Assembly (NCBI RefSeq): GCF_000506865.1
Contig: NZ_AYSV01000068.1
Location: forward strand, 1-64,000
Direction: 5' to 3'
Length of the DNA stretch: 64,000 bases
Origin: Pelistega indica
GTDB taxonomy: Bacteria; Pseudomonadota; Gammaproteobacteria; Burkholderiales; Burkholderiaceae_B
Shown: positions 1 to 7,486 of the stretch, in pieces
How positions within the stretch are numbered: the stretch's first letter is position 1
Layout of the letters: each line of letters starts with the position of its first letter
The notes under the pieces: model-generated
What the model was told of the DNA's origin: nothing
The model's database searches: none
The model's input: only the letters and a program-made list of their open reading frames with translations
Translations under genes and position numbers: made by a program

Positions 1-47
1 TCAGACAGTTAACTGGAATAAATCAGAGGAAAGTCAGCAAAAGAATT

Positions 48-76
48 CGGCATAAGACGTAGTATGCCTTATGCCG
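48..76 (-). terminator. hairpin downstream of tnpB
   Basis: A 9-bp perfect stem (CGGCATAAG / CTTATGCCG) with an 11-base loop. On the minus strand it is followed by AATTCTTTTG, only a weak U tract. It may end the tnpB transcript or lie outside the element. Confidence 0.35.
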
Positions 77-79
77 ATA

Positions 80-611
80 AAATAAGCGATACCGAGAATA
101 CCTAATTGACAAGATCGCCCCACTTAGCTCACGATCAAACTAACAATAACGATAGATACCGGCTTCACCTAAACGATGCCAAGGCAGCCCCAAGGCTAAG
201 GCCTGCAGTTGTTCTGCTGACAGTGCCGGATTCATCCGTGAGCCTGCACCGTGAAAGCGTCCTTCATGTAGTCGACGAACACATAGCCACGACCCCATCG
301 CATCGTGCATGAGTAATTTAAGAAGCGTGTGCGTGCGATTCATAAACACATAGGCTTCGTGAGGTGCCACCTGACCAAAGCGCTGAATTGCCTTAGTGCG
401 CAAGGTATCCATCCCTGCTCGTAAATCTGTCGCCTCACTCACCAGGATGATTCTATCTAGTGCCAGTAGGCTAGACGCTTGCTCTTGAATTCCCACTCGT
501 TGGGCGGTCTCGATACGCATTAAAGACGGCATTGATTTCTCCTAACATACACAAAACCATAGTGTCGCGCAATTTAGCAGGAATGAATACATGTATTCAC
601 CGGACGCTTAC
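80..611 (-). mobile_element. IS66-family element, remnant or minimal copy
   Basis: The right boundary is clear: the minus strand starting at 611 reads GTAAGCGTCCGGTGAATAC, which has the form of an IS66-family terminal inverted repeat. tnpB follows only about 80 bases inside, so the usual first gene tnpA is absent. At 82-101 the plus strand reads ATAAGCGATACCGAGAATAC, sharing TAAGCG..CCG..GAATAC with the right end. If this is the other terminus, the element is only about 530 bp and carries tnpB alone. No convincing 8-bp target duplication was found (612-619 is gttgatag; the left flank differs), so the left end is uncertain, and a longer element with tnpC running off the window is possible. Confidence 0.6.
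140..532 (-). CDS. tnpB: IS66 family insertion sequence accessory protein TnpB
   Basis: A 130-aa protein of the IS66 Orf2/TnpB family. It shows the family core: a DLRAGMDTL segment near residue 37, AYVFMNRTHTLLKLLMHD near 60-77 (family form: F..R...R.K.L..D), then a WLCVRRLHEGRF segment and a C-terminal LSAEQLQALALGLPW stretch. TnpB is an accessory protein needed for transposition of many IS66 elements; its exact biochemical role is not settled. The start at 532 has a strong ribosome binding site (AGGAG, about 7 bases upstream). It ends close to the window edge, and no tnpC transposase can be seen in the 139 bases that remain. Confidence 0.8.
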   Translation of the reverse strand: MPSLMRIETAQRVGIQEQASSLLALDRIILVSEATDLRAGMDTLRTKAIQRFGQVAPHEAYVFMNRTHTLLKLLMHDAMGSWLCVRRLHEGRFHGAGSRMNPALSAEQLQALALGLPWHRLGEAGIYRYC

Positions 612-888
612 GTTGATAGTTTCCTCATTGGACTTAAGATAAAAAAACCTGCACGTCAAAATCCCATAACAGATTGCCAACACACCGTTAGTTTACGAGT
701 AAACTATCAGTCTATTACTAAAGTAGATACTTTCGGCGTGCAGGTTTTGTAGTTGATAGTTTCCTCATTGGACTTAAGATAAAAAAACCTGCACGTCAAA
801 ATACCATAACAGATTGCCAACACACTGTTAGTTTAAAAGTAAACTATAAAAGAGATTGTCAATACTCCATTAGTTTACTTGTAAACTA
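612..888. repeat. tandem intergenic repeat with CCTGCACG arms and GTAAAC hairpins
   Basis: A unit of about 97 bases occurs at 612-708 and again at 752-848, exactly 140 bases apart, with only a few mismatches. A third, shorter and more diverged copy of its last part lies at 853-888. Each copy ends in a TAGTTTAC..GTAAACTA palindrome. The first two copies carry AAAACCTGCACG (644-655 and 784-795); the inverted form CGTGCAGGTTTT sits at 737-748. The same 12-mer pair recurs between lpxC and ftsZ. This repeat fills the whole gap between the IS66 end and recQ; I see no gene in it. Confidence 0.8.
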
Positions 889-2765
889 TTTAATTCGTGC
901 AATACTAACAATCCAAAGCGATTTAGTTTATAAGCATTAATACCATCTATATTAGCCAATGCTTTTAACGTCTGAGGATTTTCTAACGCAATATATTTCA
1001 GAGTAGTATCCGTGAAAATAAATTGTGGCTCTACGCCCTCTTTTTGACTTTCCTGTTCTCGCCATTGTTTAAGCTGATGATAACGTACACTCGCTTGTGG
1101 AAATTGCTCCTCAAACGTCTTTTTACGTACTGGCATAATATTACGTGATTTTTGTGATGTATTTGAGGGAGCCTGTATCATGAATACTGACTCTTGTCCC
1201 TTTAATACTGGCACGCTTTTAGGCGTTAATGTCAACGTTGAGTAACCTTCTATATCAACATTCAAATAACCTTGTGCCATTAATTGCAACATAATACTTT
1301 GCCATGTTGCTTCATCATACTCTTTGCCTATTCCAAATGTACTTAACTTATAGTGCGCAAACTCATCAATTCTATCCGTATGCTTACCTAACAAAATATC
1401 AATAATATATTTGGCCCCAAAACGTTGTTCATAACGTCTATATAACCAATAAATGGTAGATAATATTTTTTGTGCTGCAATTGTTGCATTCCAAGTAGAC
1501 ATAGGTCTATCACAACTATCACAATTACCACAGGCATGACTGGATTGCCCAAAATACGCTAATAACGCCACCCTTCTGCATAAGGATGACTCACAGTAAG
1601 ACAACATAGCTTGTAATTGCTCTCGTGCTCGTTGCTTAAAAACCTCTTCAGCATTAGAAGATTCAATCATTTTTCTATGTTGTAATACATCCTGTAAACC
1701 AAATGCCATCCATGCTGTTGCCGGTAAGCCATCACGACCAGCACGCCCAGTTTCTTGATAATACCCCTCAATCGACTTAGGCATATCTACATGCGCAACA
1801 AAACGCACATCAGGTTTATTTATCCCCATCCCAAAAGCAATAGTAGCTACCATCACCAAATCATCTTCATATAAAAATTGTTGCTGATGCTTTGCTCTAG
1901 TTTGAGCATCTAATCCAGCATGATATGCCAATGCTTTAATACCTTGTTTATTTAGAAATTCTGCTATCACTTCACACTTTTTACGTGTTAAACAATACAC
2001 AATGCCTGATTCACCATGGTGGTTCTCACTAATAAAATGCATCAACTGTGTTCGTACATTATCTTTTTCTACCACTTCATAACGAATATTAGGTCGATCA
2101 AAACTAGAAACAAAATACTTTGCCTGATTAAAAGCTAAACGGTCAGCAATATCTTGTCGAGTTTCTAGTGTTGCTGTCGCTGTTAGCGCAACACGAGGCA
2201 CTGTTGGCCATAAACGAGCTAATTCATTTAACCCTAAATATTCTGGACGAAAATCATGCCCCCATTGAGATACACAATGTGCTTCATCAATAGCAAATAA
2301 AGAAATGGGAACTTTTTTCAATAAATTCAATGCACGTGTCGTTAATAGTCTTTCGGGAGCAATATACAATAAATCAATATATCCTCTTGACCATGCGTTT
2401 TCCGTATCCTGTATCTGCTCCCATGTCATGCTTGAATTTAAGCAAGCTGCTCGTATGCCTAATCCTTGTAACGCTTGTACCTGATCTTGCATCAATGCAA
2501 TCAATGGTGAAATCACCACACCTGACCCAGGGCGTACTAAGGCTGGGATTTGATAACAAAGTGATTTACCTGCCCCAGTGGGCATTAGAACCACAGCATC
2601 TTTCCCATCAATTAAGTGATTAATGATATCTTGCTGATTTCCCCTAAACCCCCGATAGCCGAATTTTTCTTGTAGAATTCTAACTGCATGACTCACTTGT
2701 GTAGGAGCTTCCTCACTATTGTCAGGGATAGTTTGTTGATAATCAGAGGAAGTAAAATCAGTCAT
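870..2765 (-). CDS. recQ: ATP-dependent DNA helicase RecQ
   Basis: A 631-aa superfamily II 3'-5' DNA helicase for recombination and fork repair (E. coli RecQ is about 610 aa). Visible domains in order: helicase core with Walker A MPTGAGKS (61-68) and DEAH box (160-163) followed by CVSQWGHDFRPEY, the usual RecQ motif; motif VI as QETGRAGRDG; a zinc-binding region with four cysteines around 390-420 (ending CGNCDSC); winged-helix region; and a C-terminal HRDC-like segment. The last codons (Leu-Gln-Val-Asn-stop) lie inside the GTAAAC palindrome of the neighbouring repeat, so the repeat has probably replaced the original 3' end. It is transcribed away from thiO. Confidence 0.95.
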   Translation of the reverse strand: MTDFTSSDYQQTIPDNSEEAPTQVSHAVRILQEKFGYRGFRGNQQDIINHLIDGKDAVVLMPTGAGKSLCYQIPALVRPGSGVVISPLIALMQDQVQALQGLGIRAACLNSSMTWEQIQDTENAWSRGYIDLLYIAPERLLTTRALNLLKKVPISLFAIDEAHCVSQWGHDFRPEYLGLNELARLWPTVPRVALTATATLETRQDIADRLAFNQAKYFVSSFDRPNIRYEVVEKDNVRTQLMHFISENHHGESGIVYCLTRKKCEVIAEFLNKQGIKALAYHAGLDAQTRAKHQQQFLYEDDLVMVATIAFGMGINKPDVRFVAHVDMPKSIEGYYQETGRAGRDGLPATAWMAFGLQDVLQHRKMIESSNAEEVFKQRAREQLQAMLSYCESSLCRRVALLAYFGQSSHACGNCDSCDRPMSTWNATIAAQKILSTIYWLYRRYEQRFGAKYIIDILLGKHTDRIDEFAHYKLSTFGIGKEYDEATWQSIMLQLMAQGYLNVDIEGYSTLTLTPKSVPVLKGQESVFMIQAPSNTSQKSRNIMPVRKKTFEEQFPQASVRYHQLKQWREQESQKEGVEPQFIFTDTTLKYIALENPQTLKALANIDGINAYKLNRFGLLVLHELNSLQVN

Positions 2766-2930
2766 AAGAGATGATGTCTTGATAGTCTCAATACCAAAAA
2801 GACAATGCTTTATATGTTTAGTAAATATGTATCCTATATTATAAAAAAAATATATATTTCTTTTGGGGGCTTATTTGCACTTTACTAAAAGGTCATGCTA
2901 GCATTTAACCATTAACAGGTAGGGAATTTT

Positions 2931-3995
2931 ATGAATATTGGTATTGCTGGTGCTGGATTAGCCGGACGTTTATGTGCTCTCTTACTATCACAGCAAGGTC
3001 ATCAAGTACAGGTTTTTGACAAAGCGTCACATCCCACTGATCCCGTAGCAGCAGGTTTCACTGCTGCAGGCATGCTAAGTCATGTCGCTGAATTAGAAAG
3101 TGGAGATGAACATATTTATAATCTTGGCGTTCGTTCTCTTGAACTCTGGAAACATATTGTCCCTCAACTAGATGCCCCTGTTTCATTACACTATAAAGGT
3201 AGTCTCATGGTTGCTCACAGAGGTGATGAGGGGGCAGCGCAACGTCTTATCAGTTTATTAGAAAGAAAAGCACCTGTAGACCAAAAACCTATTAAATTAA
3301 CTACTGAACAACTAAAAGCCGAAGAACCCTCTATCTCAGGCCCAGCTCATGCGTGGGCACTACAAAATGAAGGCCATATTCATACTCGAGAAGCTATGTA
3401 TGCACTATATGCTTCTTGCAAAAACACACTCTGGCATTGGCAAACGCCTGTACAAAAACTAAAAGCCAACAAAATCATTACTGATAGAGAAACGTTTACA
3501 TTTGATTGGGTATTTGATACCAGAGGCGTCGGAGCTAGAGAGCTTAAATTTGCTAATACTCATACCCTCTCTTGCCAAAATGTACGAGGAGTTCGGGGGG
3601 AAATCCTATGGCTACAAGCACCTGCTCTCGCCTTGCAACGACCTATTAGGCTTTTACATCCACGTTATCGTGTCTACTTGGTACCTCGTCAGCCAGATAT
3701 CCTCTTTGTCGGCGCCAGTGAAATAGAAAGCGAAGATAGATCACCCATTTCTGTTAGGACTACTGTAGAATTACTGACTGCAGCCCATAGCGTTCTGCCA
3801 GAACTTGCCGAGGCACGTATTATTCATACAGAAACTAATTTACGACCTGCCTTAATTGATAATTTCCCACGAATAGAAACTGCTCCCGGTATTAGCAGAA
3901 TTAATGGTCTATTTAGACATGGTTGGTTAATTGCACCAGCTACTGTTGAACAAGCATTAAAAGAAGTTTTAGGCGCAGAATATACTGTGATTTAA
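2931..3995 (+). CDS. thiO: glycine oxidase ThiO (FAD-dependent)
   Basis: A 354-aa FAD-dependent amine oxidase of the DAO fold. The N-terminus has the dinucleotide-binding motif GIAGAGLAG (residues 4-12) and an acidic VFDKAS end of the second strand; the C-terminus has a conserved LRPALIDNFPRI / GHGW-like segment (FRHGWLIAPA). ThiO oxidises glycine to iminoacetate, the substrate for thiazole phosphate formation. The assignment rests on the fold plus its position as first gene of thiO-thiS-thiG, 20 bases before thiS. An AGGTAGGG sequence precedes the ATG. No TPP riboswitch was recognised in the 165-base leader. Confidence 0.88.
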   Translation: MNIGIAGAGLAGRLCALLLSQQGHQVQVFDKASHPTDPVAAGFTAAGMLSHVAELESGDEHIYNLGVRSLELWKHIVPQLDAPVSLHYKGSLMVAHRGDEGAAQRLISLLERKAPVDQKPIKLTTEQLKAEEPSISGPAHAWALQNEGHIHTREAMYALYASCKNTLWHWQTPVQKLKANKIITDRETFTFDWVFDTRGVGARELKFANTHTLSCQNVRGVRGEILWLQAPALALQRPIRLLHPRYRVYLVPRQPDILFVGASEIESEDRSPISVRTTVELLTAAHSVLPELAEARIIHTETNLRPALIDNFPRIETAPGISRINGLFRHGWLIAPATVEQALKEVLGAEYTVI

Positions 3996-4015
3996 GTATA
4001 ATAGATGAGGATAGT

Positions 4016-4244
4016 ATGAGTGCAATCACTGTATTTATAAATGGACAACCTAAAGACCTACTAAGGCCAATTTCTTTGGAAGAGTTTGTCGTGTTAATTC
4101 AAACAGAATTACAACAAGAAAATAATCCCAAAGCTATTGCTACCGCTGTTAATGAGGTATTTATTCCACGTACTCAGCGATCAAGTTATATACCTAAAAA
4201 ATAATGATCAGATTATGACCTTTTCTCCAATTACTGGAGGATAG
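4016..4244 (+). pseudogene. thiS: sulfur carrier protein ThiS, frameshifted
   Basis: Ubiquitin-like sulfur carrier for thiazole synthesis. The first frame gives 62 aa (start 4016, GAGG site upstream) ending at 4204 in ...YIPKK, without the C-terminal Gly-Gly that must be adenylated and thiocarboxylated. The missing end is present in another frame: after the A6 run at 4196-4201 the sequence reads KNNDQIMTFSPITGG and stops at 4242-4244. Removing one A restores a normal ThiS of about 75 aa. The lesion is therefore one extra A in a homopolymer: a sequence error, a real mutation, or a site of slippage. The gene lies between thiO and thiG. Confidence 0.9.
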
Positions 4245-4265
4245 TTCAACCTTAAAAGAGTTTTT

Positions 4266-5072
4266 ATGAGTTATTCGCTAGCAGGTATTGATTTAAATAG
4301 TCGTTTTTTCCTTGGCACAGCTACTTACCCATCTCCCAAAGTATTAAGTGATGCTATTAAAATTTCAGAGGCTCAAGTAGTGACTGTTGGCTTAAAAAGA
4401 CAATTAGCCCCTGGCCAGACAACATTAAGCCAAAGCACTACAGATGGTGTAGAAAATACGTTTTTTCAATTATTAAAAGAAAGTGGTGCCCATTTATTAC
4501 CAAACACGGCAGGTTGTAAAACAGCCAGAGAAGCCATTACCCTAGCACATATGGCACGTGAGATTTTTGACACTCACTGGATCAAATTAGAAGTCGTTGG
4601 TGATGATTACACGCTACAACCAGACCCTATAGAGCTTATTACAGCGACTAAAGAACTAATCAAAGATGGCTTTGAAGTCTTCCCCTATTGTACGGATGAC
4701 CTTGTGACGTGTAATCGTCTACTGGATGCAGGATGTCGTATTTTGATGCCTTGGGGAGCACCCATTGGTTCAGGGCAAGGATTGGTTAACCCTTATGCTT
4801 TACGAATTTTACGTTCTCGTTTACCAGAAGCCTTTCTAGTGGTTGATGCAGGCATTGGATCTCCTAAAGATGCCGTCACAGCTATGCAGTTAGGGTTTGA
4901 TGCCGTTTTACTAAACTCTGCTGTCGCCCAAGCTCATGACCCTGTGCGTATGGCTGAAGCTTTTAAACTAGCGATCCAAGCAGGTCGCCTTGCCTATGAA
5001 GCAGGCATTATGGAAGCACAAGATATGGCAGTACCTAGCACCCAAGTAACTGGAAGACCGTTTTTATTATAA
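4266..5072 (+). CDS. thiG: thiazole synthase ThiG
   Basis: A 268-aa TIM-barrel enzyme that condenses deoxyxylulose 5-phosphate, iminoacetate and ThiS-thiocarboxylate to thiazole phosphate. Recognised from RFFLGTATYPSP near the N-terminus, VTVGLKRQ (about 41-48, containing the Schiff-base-region lysine), LLPNTAGCKTAREA, the WIKLEVVGDD strand, LMPWGAPIGSGQG, and DAGIGSPKDAVTAMQLGFDAVLLNSAVA at the phosphate site. Length is normal. Its stop overlaps the convergent azlD stop, so the two transcripts meet tail to tail with no room for a separate terminator. Confidence 0.97.
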   Translation: MSYSLAGIDLNSRFFLGTATYPSPKVLSDAIKISEAQVVTVGLKRQLAPGQTTLSQSTTDGVENTFFQLLKESGAHLLPNTAGCKTAREAITLAHMAREIFDTHWIKLEVVGDDYTLQPDPIELITATKELIKDGFEVFPYCTDDLVTCNRLLDAGCRILMPWGAPIGSGQGLVNPYALRILRSRLPEAFLVVDAGIGSPKDAVTAMQLGFDAVLLNSAVAQAHDPVRMAEAFKLAIQAGRLAYEAGIMEAQDMAVPSTQVTGRPFLL

Positions 5073-5405
5073 ATAGTTTAAACCTAAACCATAGACACAT
5101 AGGCCTATCAACATTGCTAGGCCTATATTTTTGCTTAATTTCAGCGTTACGACAACACCAACGACTGCTAATCCATACGGCAATATTTCATGACCATCAA
5201 TAGCCTTATTCACTTCAGAAAATAAAATAATACTCGTCGTACTCGCCAGTAACGCAGGCCCTAAGATGGCAAATCTACCTGAACCTAGACGATTAAATGC
5301 CTTACTTTTCTTCATTAATACAAAAGGTAAAGAACGCGTTAAATAAGTCAAAATAGCCATCAGAGCGATGCCAACAACTAAATGCCATGTTTGAAAATCA
5401 GCCAT
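5067..5405 (-). CDS. azlD: AzlD family branched-chain amino acid transporter, small subunit
   Basis: A 112-aa membrane protein with about four hydrophobic segments and the family signature TYLTRSLPFVLM near residue 20. AzlD-type proteins (YgaH in E. coli) work with AzlC to export branched-chain amino acids such as valine or an analogue. I place the start at the ATG at 5405, giving MADFQTWHLVV, because this overlaps the azlC stop by 8 bases (ATGGCTGA), the usual coupled arrangement; a longer reading frame extends upstream within azlC and is not needed. Confidence 0.88.
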   Translation of the reverse strand: MADFQTWHLVVGIALMAILTYLTRSLPFVLMKKSKAFNRLGSGRFAILGPALLASTTSIILFSEVNKAIDGHEILPYGLAVVGVVVTLKLSKNIGLAMLIGLCVYGLGLNYL

Positions 5406-6111
5406 GATTATGCTCCTCTGTCGCTGGCAAATTAGCATGAGGATGGTACAAGAAACAAGCAACCACAGCACCAATAATCATTGCTAAACTAGGATAGCCA
5501 AAGTACGTCACTACCACGCTAACTAAACATCCACAAGCAATTGGAAGTAGCATAGTGGCATGCATGGTCAATAAAGTCACACTAATAAATAGTGCCGTTA
5601 ATGAAAAACCCATTGTTTTTGCTAATAATGGGAAAGATTGCATAATGCTCGCACCAGCAAAAACGCCTATTATTGTGCCTAATAGCCATGAGAACCAAGC
5701 GAAGAGACCCAATCCAAAATACCATGCTGATTTACCTTGTTCAGGAATATCTTTTAGCTTCAAATAACAAACAGCAAATACCTCATCGGTCAAATAAAAA
5801 GCTTTAGCTAAGCGTAATTTCAAAGACTCAGGAAGGTATTTAGCGATAATAGGACCATAAAGTGCATGGCGAAGATTAAGCAAAAACACCAACAACACTA
5901 TACTTAAAATAGGCATGCCTAATTGCAAAGAGGCTAAAATAAAAAACTGTGCACTTCCCGCATAAACAAAAAAGGAAATACTAAATAGCTCCAAAGGACT
6001 GAGACCAATACTGGCGCCTGTTAGCCCAAAAGCCAACGATGCCGGGATATAACCCAGCATCGTCGGAATAGCTGCCTTAATACCTTGCAAGAAATAGCTT
6101 GTGGTGCTCAT
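5398..6111 (-). CDS. azlC: AzlC family branched-chain amino acid ABC-independent exporter, large subunit
   Basis: A 237-aa integral membrane protein of the AzlC/YgaZ family. Family features: GYIPASLAFGLTGAS at 20-34, a FFVYAGSAQFF segment near 47-57, and LLNLRHALYG near 76-85. It has six to seven predicted hydrophobic segments and a short histidine-rich, soluble C-terminus. It is the main subunit of a two-part exporter with AzlD, encoded downstream with overlapping codons. No regulator (AzlB/Lrp type) is adjacent. The 138 bases between it and prpF contain nothing I recognise. Confidence 0.9.
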   Translation of the reverse strand: MSTTSYFLQGIKAAIPTMLGYIPASLAFGLTGASIGLSPLELFSISFFVYAGSAQFFILASLQLGMPILSIVLLVFLLNLRHALYGPIIAKYLPESLKLRLAKAFYLTDEVFAVCYLKLKDIPEQGKSAWYFGLGLFAWFSWLLGTIIGVFAGASIMQSFPLLAKTMGFSLTALFISVTLLTMHATMLLPIACGCLVSVVVTYFGYPSLAMIIGAVVACFLYHPHANLPATEEHNHG

Positions 6112-6249
6112 GAAATATTATTATTCAACATTAAAGGATTTACAGTTTAAAACTATTTAGCTTCCGATTGTAATGTTTTTATTTTGTGTTGAAAAATAAT
6201 TATTTACTATAATGTTATAAGCCTTTAGCACCAGTTCCCGTAGTATTAA

Positions 6250-7443
6250 CTAAAAAGTATCGGCTGGTACTCTAACCCATCCTTCCATCAAAATACGAGC
6301 ACTGCGACTCATCATCGCTTTTTTAACTACCCATTGATTATTTTCCAACACTGCTTGTGCACCCACACGTAGTGTTCCTGAAGGATGTCCAAAGCGCACC
6401 GCTTCTCGTTCATCCCCACCTGCAGCAAGATTAACCAATGTTCCTGGAATAGCTGCAGCTGTACCAATCGCTACTGCTGCCGTTCCCATCATTGCATGAT
6501 GTAGTTTACCCATAGACAATGCACGCACTAATAGGTCAATGCTCTCTTTTTCCACTTGCTTACCACTGGATGCTTGATAAGATTGTGGTGGTGCTACAAA
6601 TGCCACTTTGGGCGTATGCTGGCGTGTAGCCGCTTCTGAAATATCTGCAATCAACCCCATTTTCACAGCACCATAAGCACGAATCGTCTCAAACTTTTCT
6701 AAGGCTTTGGGATCGCTATTAATATCATCTTGTAGTTCTGTACCTACATAGCCAATATCAGCGGCATTCACAAAAATAGTGGGAATACCTGCATTAATCA
6801 TCGTTGATTTTAAAATACCAATACCAGGCACCTCTAAATCATCAACGACATTGCCAGTAGGGAACATTGCTCCCCCTTCTTCGCCATCATCAGCTGGATC
6901 TAAAAATTCTAATTGAATTTCTGCTGCAGGAAACGTAACACCATCTAACTCAAAGTCACCTGTTTCTTGTACCTCACCATTGGTAATAGGAATATGAGCC
7001 ACAATCGTTTTTTGAATATTAGCTTGCCAAATTCTAATCGTACAAAAACCATTATCAGGAATTTTAGCCTTATCAATTAAACCATTATTAATGGCAAATG
7101 CACCAACTGCAGAAGTCAAATTACCACAATTACCACTCCAATCAACAAAAGGTTTATCAATAGACACTTGTCCAAATAAATAATCCACATCATGATCTGG
7201 AACAGATGGCTTACTGATAATAACAGCCTTACTTGTAGAAGAAGAGGCATTACCCATACCATCAATTTGCTTACCATAAGGGTCAGGGCTACCTAATACT
7301 CGTAGTAAAATTTTATCCCTTGCCTCACCGGGCTTCTGTGCAACCTCAGGTAAATCAGTAAGTTTAAAAAACACCCCTTTTGATGTCCCTCCTCGATAAT
7401 ACGTAGCAGGGATTTTTATTTGACCAGGAAAAACAGTACTCAT
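6250..7443 (-). CDS. prpF: 2-methylaconitate cis-trans isomerase PrpF
   Basis: A 397-aa protein of the PrpF/AcnD-associated isomerase family (diaminopimelate-epimerase-like fold). The N-terminus IPATYYRGGTSKGVFF is characteristic, as are GSPDPYGKQIDGMGNASSST near 52-71 and the WSGNCGNLTSAVGAFA segment near 120. PrpF converts the trans-2-methylaconitate made by AcnD to the cis form that an aconitase can hydrate, so propionyl-CoA can be oxidised by the 2-methylcitrate cycle. It lies 43 bases after acnD in the same direction and is surely co-transcribed with it. prpB and prpC are not in this window. Confidence 0.95.
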   Translation of the reverse strand: MSTVFPGQIKIPATYYRGGTSKGVFFKLTDLPEVAQKPGEARDKILLRVLGSPDPYGKQIDGMGNASSSTSKAVIISKPSVPDHDVDYLFGQVSIDKPFVDWSGNCGNLTSAVGAFAINNGLIDKAKIPDNGFCTIRIWQANIQKTIVAHIPITNGEVQETGDFELDGVTFPAAEIQLEFLDPADDGEEGGAMFPTGNVVDDLEVPGIGILKSTMINAGIPTIFVNAADIGYVGTELQDDINSDPKALEKFETIRAYGAVKMGLIADISEAATRQHTPKVAFVAPPQSYQASSGKQVEKESIDLLVRALSMGKLHHAMMGTAAVAIGTAAAIPGTLVNLAAGGDEREAVRFGHPSGTLRVGAQAVLENNQWVVKKAMMSRSARILMEGWVRVPADTF

Positions 7444-7486
7444 AACTGAACCTTATATATTTTAAATATTAACTATAATGTTAAAA

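Noticed and set aside
106-312. 68-codon plus-strand frame at the left edge
   Set aside because: It is antisense to tnpB and has no ribosome binding site.
612-888. CRISPR array
   Set aside because: The repeat has only two long near-identical units and one partial copy, with no regular spacers and no cas genes.
2766-2930. TPP riboswitch ahead of thiO-thiS-thiG
   Set aside because: The conserved CTGAGA and ACCCTTTGAACCTGAT-type thi-box elements are not present in the leader.
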